The notes beneath the pieces were generated by a model. That model was not told the origin of the DNA and did not search any database. It was given only the letters and a program-made list of their open reading frames with translations. Shown in pieces: positions 50,303 through 58,381 of a DNA stretch of 64,000 nt. Both the position numbers and the translations under genes were made by a program. Origin of the DNA: Methylopila sp. Yamaguchi (GTDB lineage: Bacteria; Pseudomonadota; Alphaproteobacteria; Rhizobiales; Methylopilaceae); assembly GCF_002897035.1 (NCBI RefSeq), contig NZ_BAUX01000002.1, forward strand, positions 62,001 through 126,000, written 5' to 3'. Numbering within the stretch: position 1 is the stretch's first letter; each line of letters starts with the position of its first letter.

Positions 50303-51319
50303 TCAGCGGATCGGCGGGCCGTACTGAAGGCCGCCCTTGCTCCACAGCGCGTTCTTGCCGCGCTCGATCTGGAGGGGCGAGCCCTTCCCGACGCTGCGAT
50401 CGAAGGCCTCGCCGTAGTTGCCGACCTTGGTCACGATCCGCGCCAGCCAGTCCTTGGTGAGGCCGATCTGCTCGCCGAAATTGCCCTCGGCGCCGAGCAT
50501 GCGCTTGATGTCGGGGTTCGGCGAATTCAGCATGTCCTTGACGTTCTGGGAGGTGATGCCCGCCTCTTCGGCGTTCAGCATGCCGTAGTGGACCCACTTC
50601 ACGATGTCGAACCACTGGTCGTCGCCCTGCCGGACGGCGGTGGCGAGCGGCTCCTTGGAGATCAGCTCCGGCAGAATGACGTGCTCGTCCTTGTCGGCGA
50701 GCTTCAGGCGCAGGGCGTAGAGCTGGGACTGATCCGAGGTGAAGACCTCGCAGCGGCCGGACTCATAGGCCTTCAGCGTCTCTTCCTGGCCCTGGAAGGC
50801 GACGACTTCGTACTGGAGATTGTTGGACCGGAAGAAGTCCGCGACGTTGAGCTCGGTCGTGGTGCCGGACTGGGTGCAGACCGACGCGCCGTTCAGCTCC
50901 ATGGCCGACTTCACGCCGAGCGACTTGCGCACCAGGAAGCCCTGGCCGTCGTAGTAGTTGGTCGCGGTGAAGTTGAGGCCCTGGGTCGCGTCGCGCGACA
51001 GCGTCCAGGTGGAGTTGCGCGACAGGATGTCGACTTCGCCGGATTGAAGCGCGGTGAAGCGGTCCTTGGCGGTCAGCGGCGAAAACCGCACCTTGCTCGG
51101 GTCGTCGAAGATCGCGGCGGCGACGGCGCGGCAGAGATCGACGTCGAGGCCGGTCCACTCTCCCTTGGAGTCGGGGTTCGAGAAGCCAGGCAGTCCAGTG
51201 CTGACGCCGCACTGGAGAAAGCCCTTCTGCTTGACCTGGTCCAGGGTCGCCGCATCGGCGGCGCCGGACGCGAAGACCGCAGAAGCGCCGAGCGCCAGAG
51301 CGGTAAGGATCTTTTTCAT
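50303..51319 (-). CDS. aapJ: General L-amino acid-binding periplasmic protein
   Basis: 338 residues. Signal peptide to about GAADA (residue 23) then ATLDQVKQKGFLQCGVSTGLPGFS, the AapJ/BztA opening. The SBP_bac_3 fold continues with WTGLDVDLCRAVAAAIF and DRFTALQSGEVDILSRNSTWTLSRD, matching the R. leguminosarum protein closely as I recall. The family binds acidic, neutral and basic amino acids. First gene of the operon. Confidence 0.95.
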   Translation of the reverse strand: MKKILTALALGASAVFASGAADAATLDQVKQKGFLQCGVSTGLPGFSNPDSKGEWTGLDVDLCRAVAAAIFDDPSKVRFSPLTAKDRFTALQSGEVDILSRNSTWTLSRDATQGLNFTATNYYDGQGFLVRKSLGVKSAMELNGASVCTQSGTTTELNVADFFRSNNLQYEVVAFQGQEETLKAYESGRCEVFTSDQSQLYALRLKLADKDEHVILPELISKEPLATAVRQGDDQWFDIVKWVHYGMLNAEEAGITSQNVKDMLNSPNPDIKRMLGAEGNFGEQIGLTKDWLARIVTKVGNYGEAFDRSVGKGSPLQIERGKNALWSKGGLQYGPPIR

Positions 51320-51590
51320 TGGGGGGACTCGCCTCTCTCGCAAGGGACGCCGGGCCCGGCCTCGGGCGGCGGCGCGGCTTGCGCCTGCTCCCATGACCGT
51401 CAGCTCCGGCCTTCTGGTCGAACGGGTCGCCGGGGGTGCGGCGCCGCTCAGGCGCCATCTTCGCGCGATAATTCAGCCGCCGCGAGATGATTTTCGCGCC
51501 ACTCGCTAAAAATGACCAAGGCTTGACGGGATCTTAGCAAGCGCCTGACAACCTGCTGGCTTCCACCTGGGATTTCGAGGGCCGACTGCC

Positions 51591-52769
51591 ATGGGACGTG
51601 ATGGGGAACGCGCGTTCGGGCCGCTGACGGACCTCGTCCTCGGCGGCCGCGCCGTCGTGGAGCAGCATGGCTTCGTCAATCCGCCGATCGTCCGCGGCTC
51701 CACCGTGCTGTCGCCGACCGTCGCCGACCTCGAGGGGCGGACCGGCCGCTACGCCTATGGCCGGCGCGGCACGCCGACCTCCGACGCGCTGGTCGACGCC
51801 CTGAAAACCCTGGAGGGCGGCGCGCATGTCGCGCTCACGCCGTCGGGGTTGAACGCGGTCGCGACCGCCCTGCTCGCGGTGCTCGGCGCGGGCGACCACC
51901 TGCTGATGGTCGACACGGTCTACCAGCCGACCCGCCACCTCTGCGACCTGACGCTGAAGCGGATGGGCATCGAGACGACCTACTACGAGCCGCAGATCGG
52001 CGCGCAGATCGCGGACCTCATCCGGCCCGAAACCAAGGCCGTCTTCGTCGAGAGCCCGGGCTCCCTCACCTTCGAGATCCAGGACATCCCGGCCATCACA
52101 GGCGCGGCGCATGCGCGCGGCGCCGCGGTGGTGATGGACAATACATGGGCGACGCCGCTGTTTTTTAAGGCGCACGACCAGGGTGTGGACCTCTCCGTCA
52201 CGGCGGGCACGAAGTACCTCGGCGGCCACGCCGACCTGCTGCTCGGGACGATCTCGGCGAACGAGGCCTACGCGCCCGCGCTGATCGCGACCCACGGCGC
52301 GCTGGGCCTCTGCGTCGGGCCGGACGACATGTTTCTCGCGCTGCGCGGCCTGCGGACGCTCGGGGTGCGGCTCGCCCACCAGCAGGACGCGGGCCTGCGG
52401 GTCGCGCGCTGGCTCGAATCGCGCTCCGAGGTCGCCCGCGTGCTGCATCCGGCGCTGGAGAACGACCCCGGCCACGCGCTTTGGCGGCGCGACTTCACCG
52501 GCGCCTCCAGCCTGTTCGCGATCGAGCTGAAGCCGGGGCCGAAGGCGGCGGTCGCGGCCTTCCTGGACGGGCTTCGCCTGTTCGGCCTCGGCTACTCCTG
52601 GGGCGGGTTCGAGAGCCTCGCGATCCCCTACGACGCGCGGCCGATCCGGACGGCGAGCCGCTGGGCGCCAGCCGGGCCGACCGTGCGCATCCATGTCGGG
52701 CTGGAGGAGGTCGAGGACCTGATCGCGGACCTCGACGCCGGGCTCGCCCGCTACGCCGCGGCGCTCTGA
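51591..52769 (+). CDS. metC: Cystathionine beta-lyase
   Basis: 392 residues, PLP fold type I. PLP Lys208 is in SVTAGTKYLGGHADLL, with Asp183 in VMDNTWATPLFF. C-terminal VRIHVGLEEVEDLIADL is typical. The family cleaves cystathionine to homocysteine, ammonia and pyruvate. It stands alone and converges with the next gene. Confidence 0.92.
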   Translation: MGRDGERAFGPLTDLVLGGRAVVEQHGFVNPPIVRGSTVLSPTVADLEGRTGRYAYGRRGTPTSDALVDALKTLEGGAHVALTPSGLNAVATALLAVLGAGDHLLMVDTVYQPTRHLCDLTLKRMGIETTYYEPQIGAQIADLIRPETKAVFVESPGSLTFEIQDIPAITGAAHARGAAVVMDNTWATPLFFKAHDQGVDLSVTAGTKYLGGHADLLLGTISANEAYAPALIATHGALGLCVGPDDMFLALRGLRTLGVRLAHQQDAGLRVARWLESRSEVARVLHPALENDPGHALWRRDFTGASSLFAIELKPGPKAAVAAFLDGLRLFGLGYSWGGFESLAIPYDARPIRTASRWAPAGPTVRIHVGLEEVEDLIADLDAGLARYAAAL

Positions 52770-52776
52770 GCCGGCG

Positions 52777-53361
52777 TCAGGGCGTCAGCCACCGCATGCC
52801 GCCGGCGCGCTCGAACAGCGCGCGGCGGTGGCCACCGCGGCCGAGATGAAGCCATTCCAGCGTCGCGACCGCGAGTTCGACCACCGCGAAATGGCCGAAG
52901 CCGCCGTCGCCGCCGGGAGCGGGCGCATAGGCGCCGCCCTCCTCGATCGCGTCGCCCGGCGACGGCTCGACCGCGTAGAGGCTGCGCGCCTCGTCGGGAA
53001 CGGCGACCCAGGCGATCCGGGCGATGTCGTCGCCGACATGCACGCGGCTGAGGCCCTCGAGCCGGATCTGCGCGCGCTCGTCGCGGTCCCAGGCGCAGAG
53101 CGCGGTCCTCGGGTCCGCCGCGATTTCGGCGATCTTGTCGGAGCGGGTGTCGGCGTGAAACCGCACGCGCCAGGCGGTGGAGTCGGCCTTCCGCAGCACC
53201 ACGGTGCGGGCTCTGGGGCGCGCGTCGAGGCCGACCGTCGCCAGGGTGAGCCGCCGCATGGGCGCGAGCGGATCGGTGGCGGCCTCGCCTAACAGCCGCC
53301 AGGCCTCCGCGCGGGAGGCGGCGAGGTCGTCGTAGTAAGAGGGGCGGCCCGGAGTGGTCAC
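52777..53361 (-). CDS. Pyridoxamine 5'-phosphate oxidase-fold (FMN-binding) protein
   Basis: 194 residues of the PNPOx-like split-barrel: DPLAPMRRLTLATVGLDARPRARTVVLRKAD, then FHADTRSDKIAEIAADPRTALCAWDRDERAQIRLEG, and the C-terminal EWLHLGRGGHRRALFE. The Alr4036-type branch is the closest I can name. True PdxH has a different C-terminus, so vitamin B6 oxidase activity is not implied. It sits between metC (convergent) and the pqqA terminator. Confidence 0.8.
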   Translation of the reverse strand: MTTPGRPSYYDDLAASRAEAWRLLGEAATDPLAPMRRLTLATVGLDARPRARTVVLRKADSTAWRVRFHADTRSDKIAEIAADPRTALCAWDRDERAQIRLEGLSRVHVGDDIARIAWVAVPDEARSLYAVEPSPGDAIEEGGAYAPAPGGDGGFGHFAVVELAVATLEWLHLGRGGHRRALFERAGGMRWLTP

Positions 53362-53472
53362 GGCCCGTCGAGACTAGACCAGCGTGGCGCGCCGGAAAAT
53401 ATCCCTCGCACGGCGCCGCAGCAAAAAAGTTGCGGTCTGTCTGGCAGCCGTTTTAGAGATCGCCAAAGAAAA

Positions 53473-53499
53473 ACCCCGCGCAGCCAAGCTGCGCGGGGT
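53473..53499 (-). terminator. Rho-independent terminator of pqqA
   Basis: An 11-bp perfect stem ACCCCGCGCAG / CTGCGCGGGGT with a 5-base loop; on the minus strand it ends in TTTTTCTTTGG. It lies 34 bases after the pqqA stop and would cut off the peptide gene from what follows. Confidence 0.9.
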
Positions 53500-53533
53500 C
53501 GAAACTTTACGAACGGGCCGAAGCCCAGTCGTT

Positions 53534-53614
53534 TCAGAGCTCAGCCGGGCTGTACGAGGTGACCTCGAGGCCAACCGGGGTCTCGGAAACGATCGGAGCG
53601 GTCCAAACAGCCAT
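53534..53614 (-). CDS. pqqA: Coenzyme PQQ precursor peptide PqqA
   Basis: A 26-residue peptide, MAVWTAPIVSETPVGLEVTS then YSPAEL. The invariant Glu17 and Tyr21 (ExxxY in GLEVTSY), which are cross-linked to form pyrroloquinoline quinone, are in place. A strong ribosome site AGGAGG lies five bases before the ATG. The length and sequence match methylotroph PqqA. PqqB-E genes are not next to it; a terminator follows, so it is a separate transcription unit. Confidence 0.93.
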   Translation of the reverse strand: MAVWTAPIVSETPVGLEVTSYSPAEL

Positions 53615-53757
53615 TGTAGCCTCCTAAAAGCTTGCGCGATGCGCCGCACCGCGCGGCGATCAGAACGCCGTCTGCGTTCGATGGAGCCACTATCGAGCGA
53701 ACAAGCGCTGATCGCCAGTTAATTTCCTGTCATGTTTCGACAGGGCGTCCGGGGCGG

Positions 53758-54006
53758 TCAGTTCCGGGTGTTGGTCGCAGGCACCGGCTTCTTGTCGCCG
53801 CTCTTGTTCTCCGTCTGCTCCTTCGTTGTCGTCGGCGAGACCGACTGTTGCTTGCGCGTCGTGTCCATCTCGCTGCGCTCCTTGGCGTTCTCGCGGTCGC
53901 CGGTGGACTGGGCCGTGCCGCTGGTCTGGGCGAAGGCCGCGACCGGGGCCACAAGCATCGCAGCGGCGAGCGCGCCGGAGGCGAGCGTCTTCATCGAAGA
54001 TTTCAT
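53758..54006 (-). CDS. Small secreted hypothetical protein
   Basis: 82 residues; an N-terminal signal peptide (MKSSMKTLASGALAAAMLVA, cleavage near AFAQ) and a polar, charged, repeat-poor mature part rich in Thr, Lys and Gln (ENAKERSEMDTTRKQQSV). No cysteine. Periplasmic, probably disordered; function unknown. GGAAAG precedes the start on the minus strand. Confidence 0.65.
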   Translation of the reverse strand: MKSSMKTLASGALAAAMLVAPVAAFAQTSGTAQSTGDRENAKERSEMDTTRKQQSVSPTTTKEQTENKSGDKKPVPATNTRN

Positions 54007-54123
54007 GACTTTTGCTTTCCTTGGTGCGTTTCGCGACAGAAACGGCGCGTCACGCCCGATAGTTCCGTGCGTCCGTCGTCTTGCGCGCCACTTGGGCGTG
54101 TGGACGGATCTGATCGGGGATGA

Positions 54124-55128
54124 TCAGAGCGGCAACGGCGCCGCCGGATGGACGAGCCAGGCCTCCCTCAGCTCCCGCCAGAAATCGGCCGGGATCGTCT
54201 CGTTCAGCGCGGCCGTGTCTTCGGCGATGCGTTGCGGCCGGCTGGCGCCTGGGATGACCGCCGCGACCGCCGGGTTGGCCAGCGAGAATTGCAAGCCGGC
54301 GGCTTTCATGCTGACGCCGTAGCGGTCGGCGATCGCCTTGATCGCCGCAACCTTCGCCAGGATTTCCGGGGTGGCGGGGGCGTATTCGAAGTTCGGGCCG
54401 CCGACGAGCGCGCCCGAGCTGTAGGGGCCGCCGACGACGATGCCGAGGCCGCGCTCGGCGACCTTGGGCATCAGCCGCTCGAGCGCTCGGTCGTGGTCGA
54501 GCAGCGTGTAGCGTCCCGCGAGCAAGGAGCCGTCGGGCCGCGGTTCGTCTAGGTCGAGCAGCAGCTCCACCGCCTCGACCCGGTTCACGCCCAGACCCCA
54601 CGCCTTGATGACGCCCTCGTCGCGCAGCCGGTCGAGCGCTTTGAACGCGCCGGTGCGGGCCTCCTCGAACTTGGCCAGCCATTCGTCGCCATAGAAATCC
54701 TGCGCCACGTCGTGGACCCAGACGATGTCGATATGGTCGGTCTGCAGGCGCTTCAGGCTGTCCTCGAGCGAGCGCAGCGTCGCGTCGTGCGAATAGTCGT
54801 TGACCACCTTGTTCGGGCGCCCATGGGCGAAGACCTCGCCCTTCTCGCCATTGTCGCGGGGCGTGTGCTCGATCTCGTCGAGCACGATGCGGCCCACCTT
54901 GGTGCTGATGACATAGGCGTCGCGCGGCTTGCCCTTGAGCGCTTCGCCCATGCGGATCTCGGCGAGCCCTGCGCCGTAGGAGGGCGCATTGTCGAAGTAG
55001 CGGATGCCGTCGTTCCACGCGGCCTCGACGGTCGCCAGCGCTTCCGCCTCCGGGATCGCGCGGAACATGTTGCCGAGCGGCGCGGCGCCGAAGCCGAGCC
55101 GAGATGGAAGAATGTCCTTGAGCGCCAT
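54124..55128 (-). CDS. Aldo/keto reductase
   Basis: 334 residues. Catalytic tetrad Asp46, Tyr51, Lys77 and His139 (YFDNAPSYG, STKVG, VWVHD) is complete. The branch resembles D-threo-aldose/pyridoxal 4-dehydrogenases (MALKDILPSRLGFGAAPLGNMFR). Likely oxidises or reduces an aldehyde. It begins a minus-strand group with the monooxygenase and DJ-1-like genes; upstream 28 bases to the next stop. Confidence 0.9.
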   Translation of the reverse strand: MALKDILPSRLGFGAAPLGNMFRAIPEAEALATVEAAWNDGIRYFDNAPSYGAGLAEIRMGEALKGKPRDAYVISTKVGRIVLDEIEHTPRDNGEKGEVFAHGRPNKVVNDYSHDATLRSLEDSLKRLQTDHIDIVWVHDVAQDFYGDEWLAKFEEARTGAFKALDRLRDEGVIKAWGLGVNRVEAVELLLDLDEPRPDGSLLAGRYTLLDHDRALERLMPKVAERGLGIVVGGPYSSGALVGGPNFEYAPATPEILAKVAAIKAIADRYGVSMKAAGLQFSLANPAVAAVIPGASRPQRIAEDTAALNETIPADFWRELREAWLVHPAAPLPL

Positions 55129-55155
55129 GATGTTGGTCCTCGTCTCTGGAAGGGT

Positions 55156-55452
55156 CTAGGCGACCGCCAGCGGATCGAGCGCGAACGCGCTCCGCTCGGC
55201 GAGGTCGTTGACGGACGCCAGATAGGCCTGGAAGTGGGAGCTCGCCCGATGGGCGGCGACGGCCTCGGCGTTTTCGTAGAGTTCGTCGAGCACGTAGCGG
55301 CCGGGCTGCGCCTGATCCGCCCAGAGGTCGTAGCGCAGATTGCCGGGCTCGGCGCGCGAGGGCGCGATCATCCCGTCGAGCAGGCTGCGCAGCGCTTCGG
55401 CTTTGCCCTGGCGCGCCGTCAGCACCGCGACGATCTTGATGTGGCTGGTCAC
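55156..55452 (-). CDS. Antibiotic-biosynthesis-monooxygenase-family protein (quinol monooxygenase-like)
   Basis: 98 residues from GTG at 55452 (VTSHIKIVAVLTARQGKAEAL); the sequence matches the ABM ferredoxin-like fold of YgiN: IKIVAVLTARQGK, EPGNLRYDLWADQAQPGRYVLDELYENAEAVAAHRASSHFQAYL. YgiN-type enzymes oxidise quinols or menadiol without cofactor. No signal peptide. Part of the presumptive AKR-ABM-DJ-1 operon. Confidence 0.85.
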   Translation of the reverse strand: MTSHIKIVAVLTARQGKAEALRSLLDGMIAPSRAEPGNLRYDLWADQAQPGRYVLDELYENAEAVAAHRASSHFQAYLASVNDLAERSAFALDPLAVA

Positions 55453-55529
55453 AATGGTGGTCCCTGCGTGAGCTGAATAGATGTGAAGGGCGGAGCGCCT
55501 CCGCAGCGCTCCGCCGTTGCGTCTCGTTC

Positions 55530-56327
55530 TCATGCAGCCCGACGGGCTTCGAGCGCGTCGATCAAGGCCTTGGCGATGGGATGATCCGAGCGCGGGTTCT
55601 GGCCGGTGATCAGCTCCCGGTCGACGACGACGTTCGGCTCGAAATCGACGGAGGTCGTCTCGACCTCGCCGCCCGCCGCGGTCAGGGCGTGGGGCATGTC
55701 GAAGTACATCTTCGCATGGAGGATGTGGTCTTCGACCACCTTCTCCTCGGTCGCTGAGAAGATCGTCATCCGGTACCCCGCATAGGGCCAGCTCTTCGCC
55801 CATTCGCGCGCCTTGTCGTCTGCGCCGGCGATCAGCGCGGCGCGGAAAGCCCGGGGATCGTCCATCGCAGCGGTCAGCGCGATCGGACCATGGCAGAGCA
55901 GCGCGGTCGGCTTGGCCGCCTCGTGGAAGTGACGAAGGATCTCACCGACCTCCGGGTCCTGCATCAGGTCGACCACCGGCGCCTGACCGCCGGGGAAGAA
56001 GACGCCGGCATATTGGTCCAGCCCGCCGTCGATCACCGCGCGCAGCGTGCGCGGCGCGTTCATCGCCGGGCTGTTGTCGTAGTAGTCGCGGGCGGCGCGG
56101 TAAGCGGCTTCGTCATTCTCGAAATGCGCAGGCGCGTCCGACGCGGCGTCGATGGTCGGCTTGCCCCCTTTTGGGGTAGCGAGCACGACGTCATAGCCAG
56201 CCGCTTCGAGCGCCATCGCCGGAACGACCGTCTCGTTCAGATACTGGCCGGTTGCGCCCCACTTGTTGCCCCGCACCTCGATGCGGGTCGCGTTGGAGCC
56301 GATCAGCAGAACCTTGCCCTTGCTCAT
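55530..56327 (-). CDS. DJ-1/PfpI-type glutamine-amidotransferase-fold protein
   Basis: 265 residues. The nucleophile elbow is Cys145 in ALLCHGPIAL; upstream YAGVFFPGGQAPVVDLMQDPEVG supplies the Glu/Asp environment. The N-terminal KWGATGQYLNETVVP resembles HchA/Hsp31-like and intracellular protease branches, so glyoxalase III or protein deglycase activity is possible. Divergent from the LysR gene, 117 bases apart, hence a likely target of it. Confidence 0.88.
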   Translation of the reverse strand: MSKGKVLLIGSNATRIEVRGNKWGATGQYLNETVVPAMALEAAGYDVVLATPKGGKPTIDAASDAPAHFENDEAAYRAARDYYDNSPAMNAPRTLRAVIDGGLDQYAGVFFPGGQAPVVDLMQDPEVGEILRHFHEAAKPTALLCHGPIALTAAMDDPRAFRAALIAGADDKAREWAKSWPYAGYRMTIFSATEEKVVEDHILHAKMYFDMPHALTAAGGEVETTSVDFEPNVVVDRELITGQNPRSDHPIAKALIDALEARRAA

Positions 56328-56435
56328 GGAAACTTCCTGTCTCTCGATCTCGTCCGCATTCCGGACGAGCAGACGATGCGGTCTCCCCTGTCATTCTAGA
56401 ACTTTATTTCTTGGATTTGAGATATACGCATGAGA

Positions 56436-56448
56436 GCATAACTTATGC
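56436..56448 (+). promoter_or_regulatory. Perfect palindrome overlapping the LysR start codon
   Basis: GCATAA-C-TTATGC is a 13-base palindrome covering the ATG at 56445. It lies in the divergent spacer (56328-56444), which is noticeably AT-richer than its surroundings. This is a candidate autoregulatory site for the LysR protein. It does not match the T-N11-A minimum by itself. Confidence 0.45.
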
Positions 56449-57371
56449 GCTATGACCTCAATCTGCTGCCGATCTTCGTCGCCCTCATGGAGGAGCGCAG
56501 CGTCACGCGCGCGGCCGAGCGGCTGGGGATGACCCAGCCGGCGCTCTCCAATGCGCTCACGCGATTGCGGCTGATGCTGAAGGATCAGCTGTTCGTCCGC
56601 GAGCGCTACGGCATCCAGCCGACTCCGATCGCGCTCGAACTCGCCCCGCACATCGCCGACGCGCTCGCCAGCCTCGACGACGCGGTGCTGGGGCAGCAGG
56701 ATTTCGATCCCGCCACCGCCGAACGCCTCTTCACGATCGCGCCCAATGGCTACGTGGAGTTCGTCATCGTTCCGGCGCTGGTGGCGCGGCTCGCCCAAGT
56801 CGCGCCCGGCGTCAAGCTCAGGTTGACGCCTTACGGCAACGACTTGACTGAGACGGGCGTCGTCTCCGGCACGACTGCGATGGTCCTCGGACGCATCATT
56901 GATCCGCCTGACAATCTTGTGGTCCAGCATCTGATGGACGAGGGACTGGATTGCGTCGTGCGCGCCGGCCATCCCGAGATCGGGAAGGCGATCACGCGCG
57001 AACAGTTCGAGACCATGCGCCACGTCAACGTGGCGCCGCCGGGCCGGATGCGCGCCGGCCTGTTTCAGGCCCTGGCGCAGCAGAATCTGAAGCGCGAGGT
57101 GGCCCTCTCGGTCACCAACTTCTTCGCGGTGGCCGAGATGATCGCGGTCACCGACTATGTGGCGACGCTGCCGCGCCTGATCTGCCGCCGGCTCGCGCAA
57201 GACCAGCGGTTGCGCATCCTGCCCGCGCCGGTCGATCTCGGGACCTTTCCGGTCGAGATGGCGTGGCACGTCCGCTACCGTCACGACCCGGCGCACCGCT
57301 GGCTGCGTGCGCTCGTCGGGCAAGTGATCGGCGAACTCGAGGCGCCAGCGGCCGTCAGGGCTGCCCCCTGA
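56445..57371 (+). CDS. LysR-family transcriptional regulator
   Basis: 308 residues. N-terminal winged HTH (MRYDLNLLPIFVALMEERSVTRAAERLGMTQPALSNALTRLR, about 1-42) and a C-terminal periplasmic-binding-like effector domain of NodD/LeuO type (HVNVAPPGRMRAGLFQALAQ). It probably controls the divergent DJ-1/ABM/AKR genes. Effector unknown, but those genes point to aldehyde or quinone stress. Confidence 0.92.
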   Translation: MRYDLNLLPIFVALMEERSVTRAAERLGMTQPALSNALTRLRLMLKDQLFVRERYGIQPTPIALELAPHIADALASLDDAVLGQQDFDPATAERLFTIAPNGYVEFVIVPALVARLAQVAPGVKLRLTPYGNDLTETGVVSGTTAMVLGRIIDPPDNLVVQHLMDEGLDCVVRAGHPEIGKAITREQFETMRHVNVAPPGRMRAGLFQALAQQNLKREVALSVTNFFAVAEMIAVTDYVATLPRLICRRLAQDQRLRILPAPVDLGTFPVEMAWHVRYRHDPAHRWLRALVGQVIGELEAPAAVRAAP

Positions 57372-57588
57372 TCACCGTTCCGACCGTGTCGCTTTGAGGT
57401 CAGCGCGGAGACCGTCCCGGTTTCCGGCCTTTGCCGACGGTATTCTCACCGCGAAATGAGGACTGACGTCCCCCCCGGTTTGGCCAGGAACCGCTCCCCA
57501 GGAGGCGAGCGCCGGCTGCGCCGCCGCCAAATCCGTCCACACCGTCTAGATTAATTTGGAGTCAAGGGATGGCATACAAGCCCAGTAA

Positions 57589-58044
57589 TCAGATTACAAT
57601 GACGCTTGTTTTTACGAAATCGGATCTGCGGAGACCTTCGAGCATATACAGCCTGTCGCCTACGAGTTCATAAGCGCATCCGCCGATACCTCTCGTCGCT
57701 TGGCCAAACAAGCCAATTTCATCGTACGGCGCAATGTAAACAACCAACGTCCCGCCGCGCGTCGGCCGCGTAGAATAGAGGCCACTCGAATGGGCGCCTG
57801 ACCAGACGTATTTGGCAGCGGCAGCAGAGGCTACCAACGGGGCTTTCGGCTTGAAATCGCCATCGGGCAACTTGGTGTTCGCTGCCGCCGCACACTCATC
57901 CGCAATAGCTGGCGTCAATAGTGTTGTCGCCCGCACTGCGGCAAGTTCGATTTGCGCGTGAGCCGCCGTCTTTTCTTCTAGCGAGGCCTCCGGTACGCAT
58001 CCGCCTACTACAGCTGAGGCCAGCACGAGAACGAGTGTGCGCAT
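57589..58044 (-). CDS. Hypothetical lipoprotein (lower-GC, probable transfer)
   Basis: 151 residues from MRTLVLVLASAVVGGC, a type II signal peptide with lipobox VGGC. The mature chain has Cys residues at DECAAAANT and GGCAYEL, possibly disulfide-bonded, and short beta-like segments. No family recognised. GC content from about 57540 to 58180 is near one half by eye, against roughly two thirds or more around it, suggesting recent acquisition. An in-frame extension upstream to 58455 lacks coding character. Confidence 0.6.
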   Translation of the reverse strand: MRTLVLVLASAVVGGCVPEASLEEKTAAHAQIELAAVRATTLLTPAIADECAAAANTKLPDGDFKPKAPLVASAAAAKYVWSGAHSSGLYSTRPTRGGTLVVYIAPYDEIGLFGQATRGIGGCAYELVGDRLYMLEGLRRSDFVKTSVIVI

Positions 58045-58381
58045 CACGGGGTCCCCCAATTGCATCAGTAACGAGACATACAGGGAACTGCAGCGACTCA
58101 CCATACTCGGCATCACTCGCGCCCAACTTGTATTGAGGCGGCGAGAGAAAGCTTTCCAACATGCGGGGTAAAAGTCAGGTGCGGGGCCACGCTCAAGCTG
58201 ATTTTTGCGCGTGGAACGCAGTTCGCTTAGACGGGCGCGGCTGCTCAAACACGCGGCGGGCGGCGCCGCGCTCCCCGGGTCCACGGGGCAGGAACGCCCA
58301 TGCGGGCGTACCGTCCCGCACATCCCCATCGCCTTTCCGCGGCGGCGTCTCACATAGGCTCCATATCCGCCTGGAGATCCT
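58045..58381. other. Intergenic region upstream of the lipoprotein and PAS-LuxR genes
   Basis: 337 bases with no supported gene. GC rises sharply from about 58190 onward, marking the right edge of the low-GC stretch. A small hairpin CTCCA (58359-58363) / TGGAG (58372-58376) includes the GGAG ribosome site of the following gene. Confidence 0.45.

Noticed and set aside
51320-51590. SAM-type riboswitch upstream of metC
   Set aside because: I looked for SAM-II core sequences common before alphaproteobacterial methionine genes and did not find them.
53534-53614. pqqA as part of an operon with the PNPOx-like gene
   Set aside because: A strong terminator stands between them.
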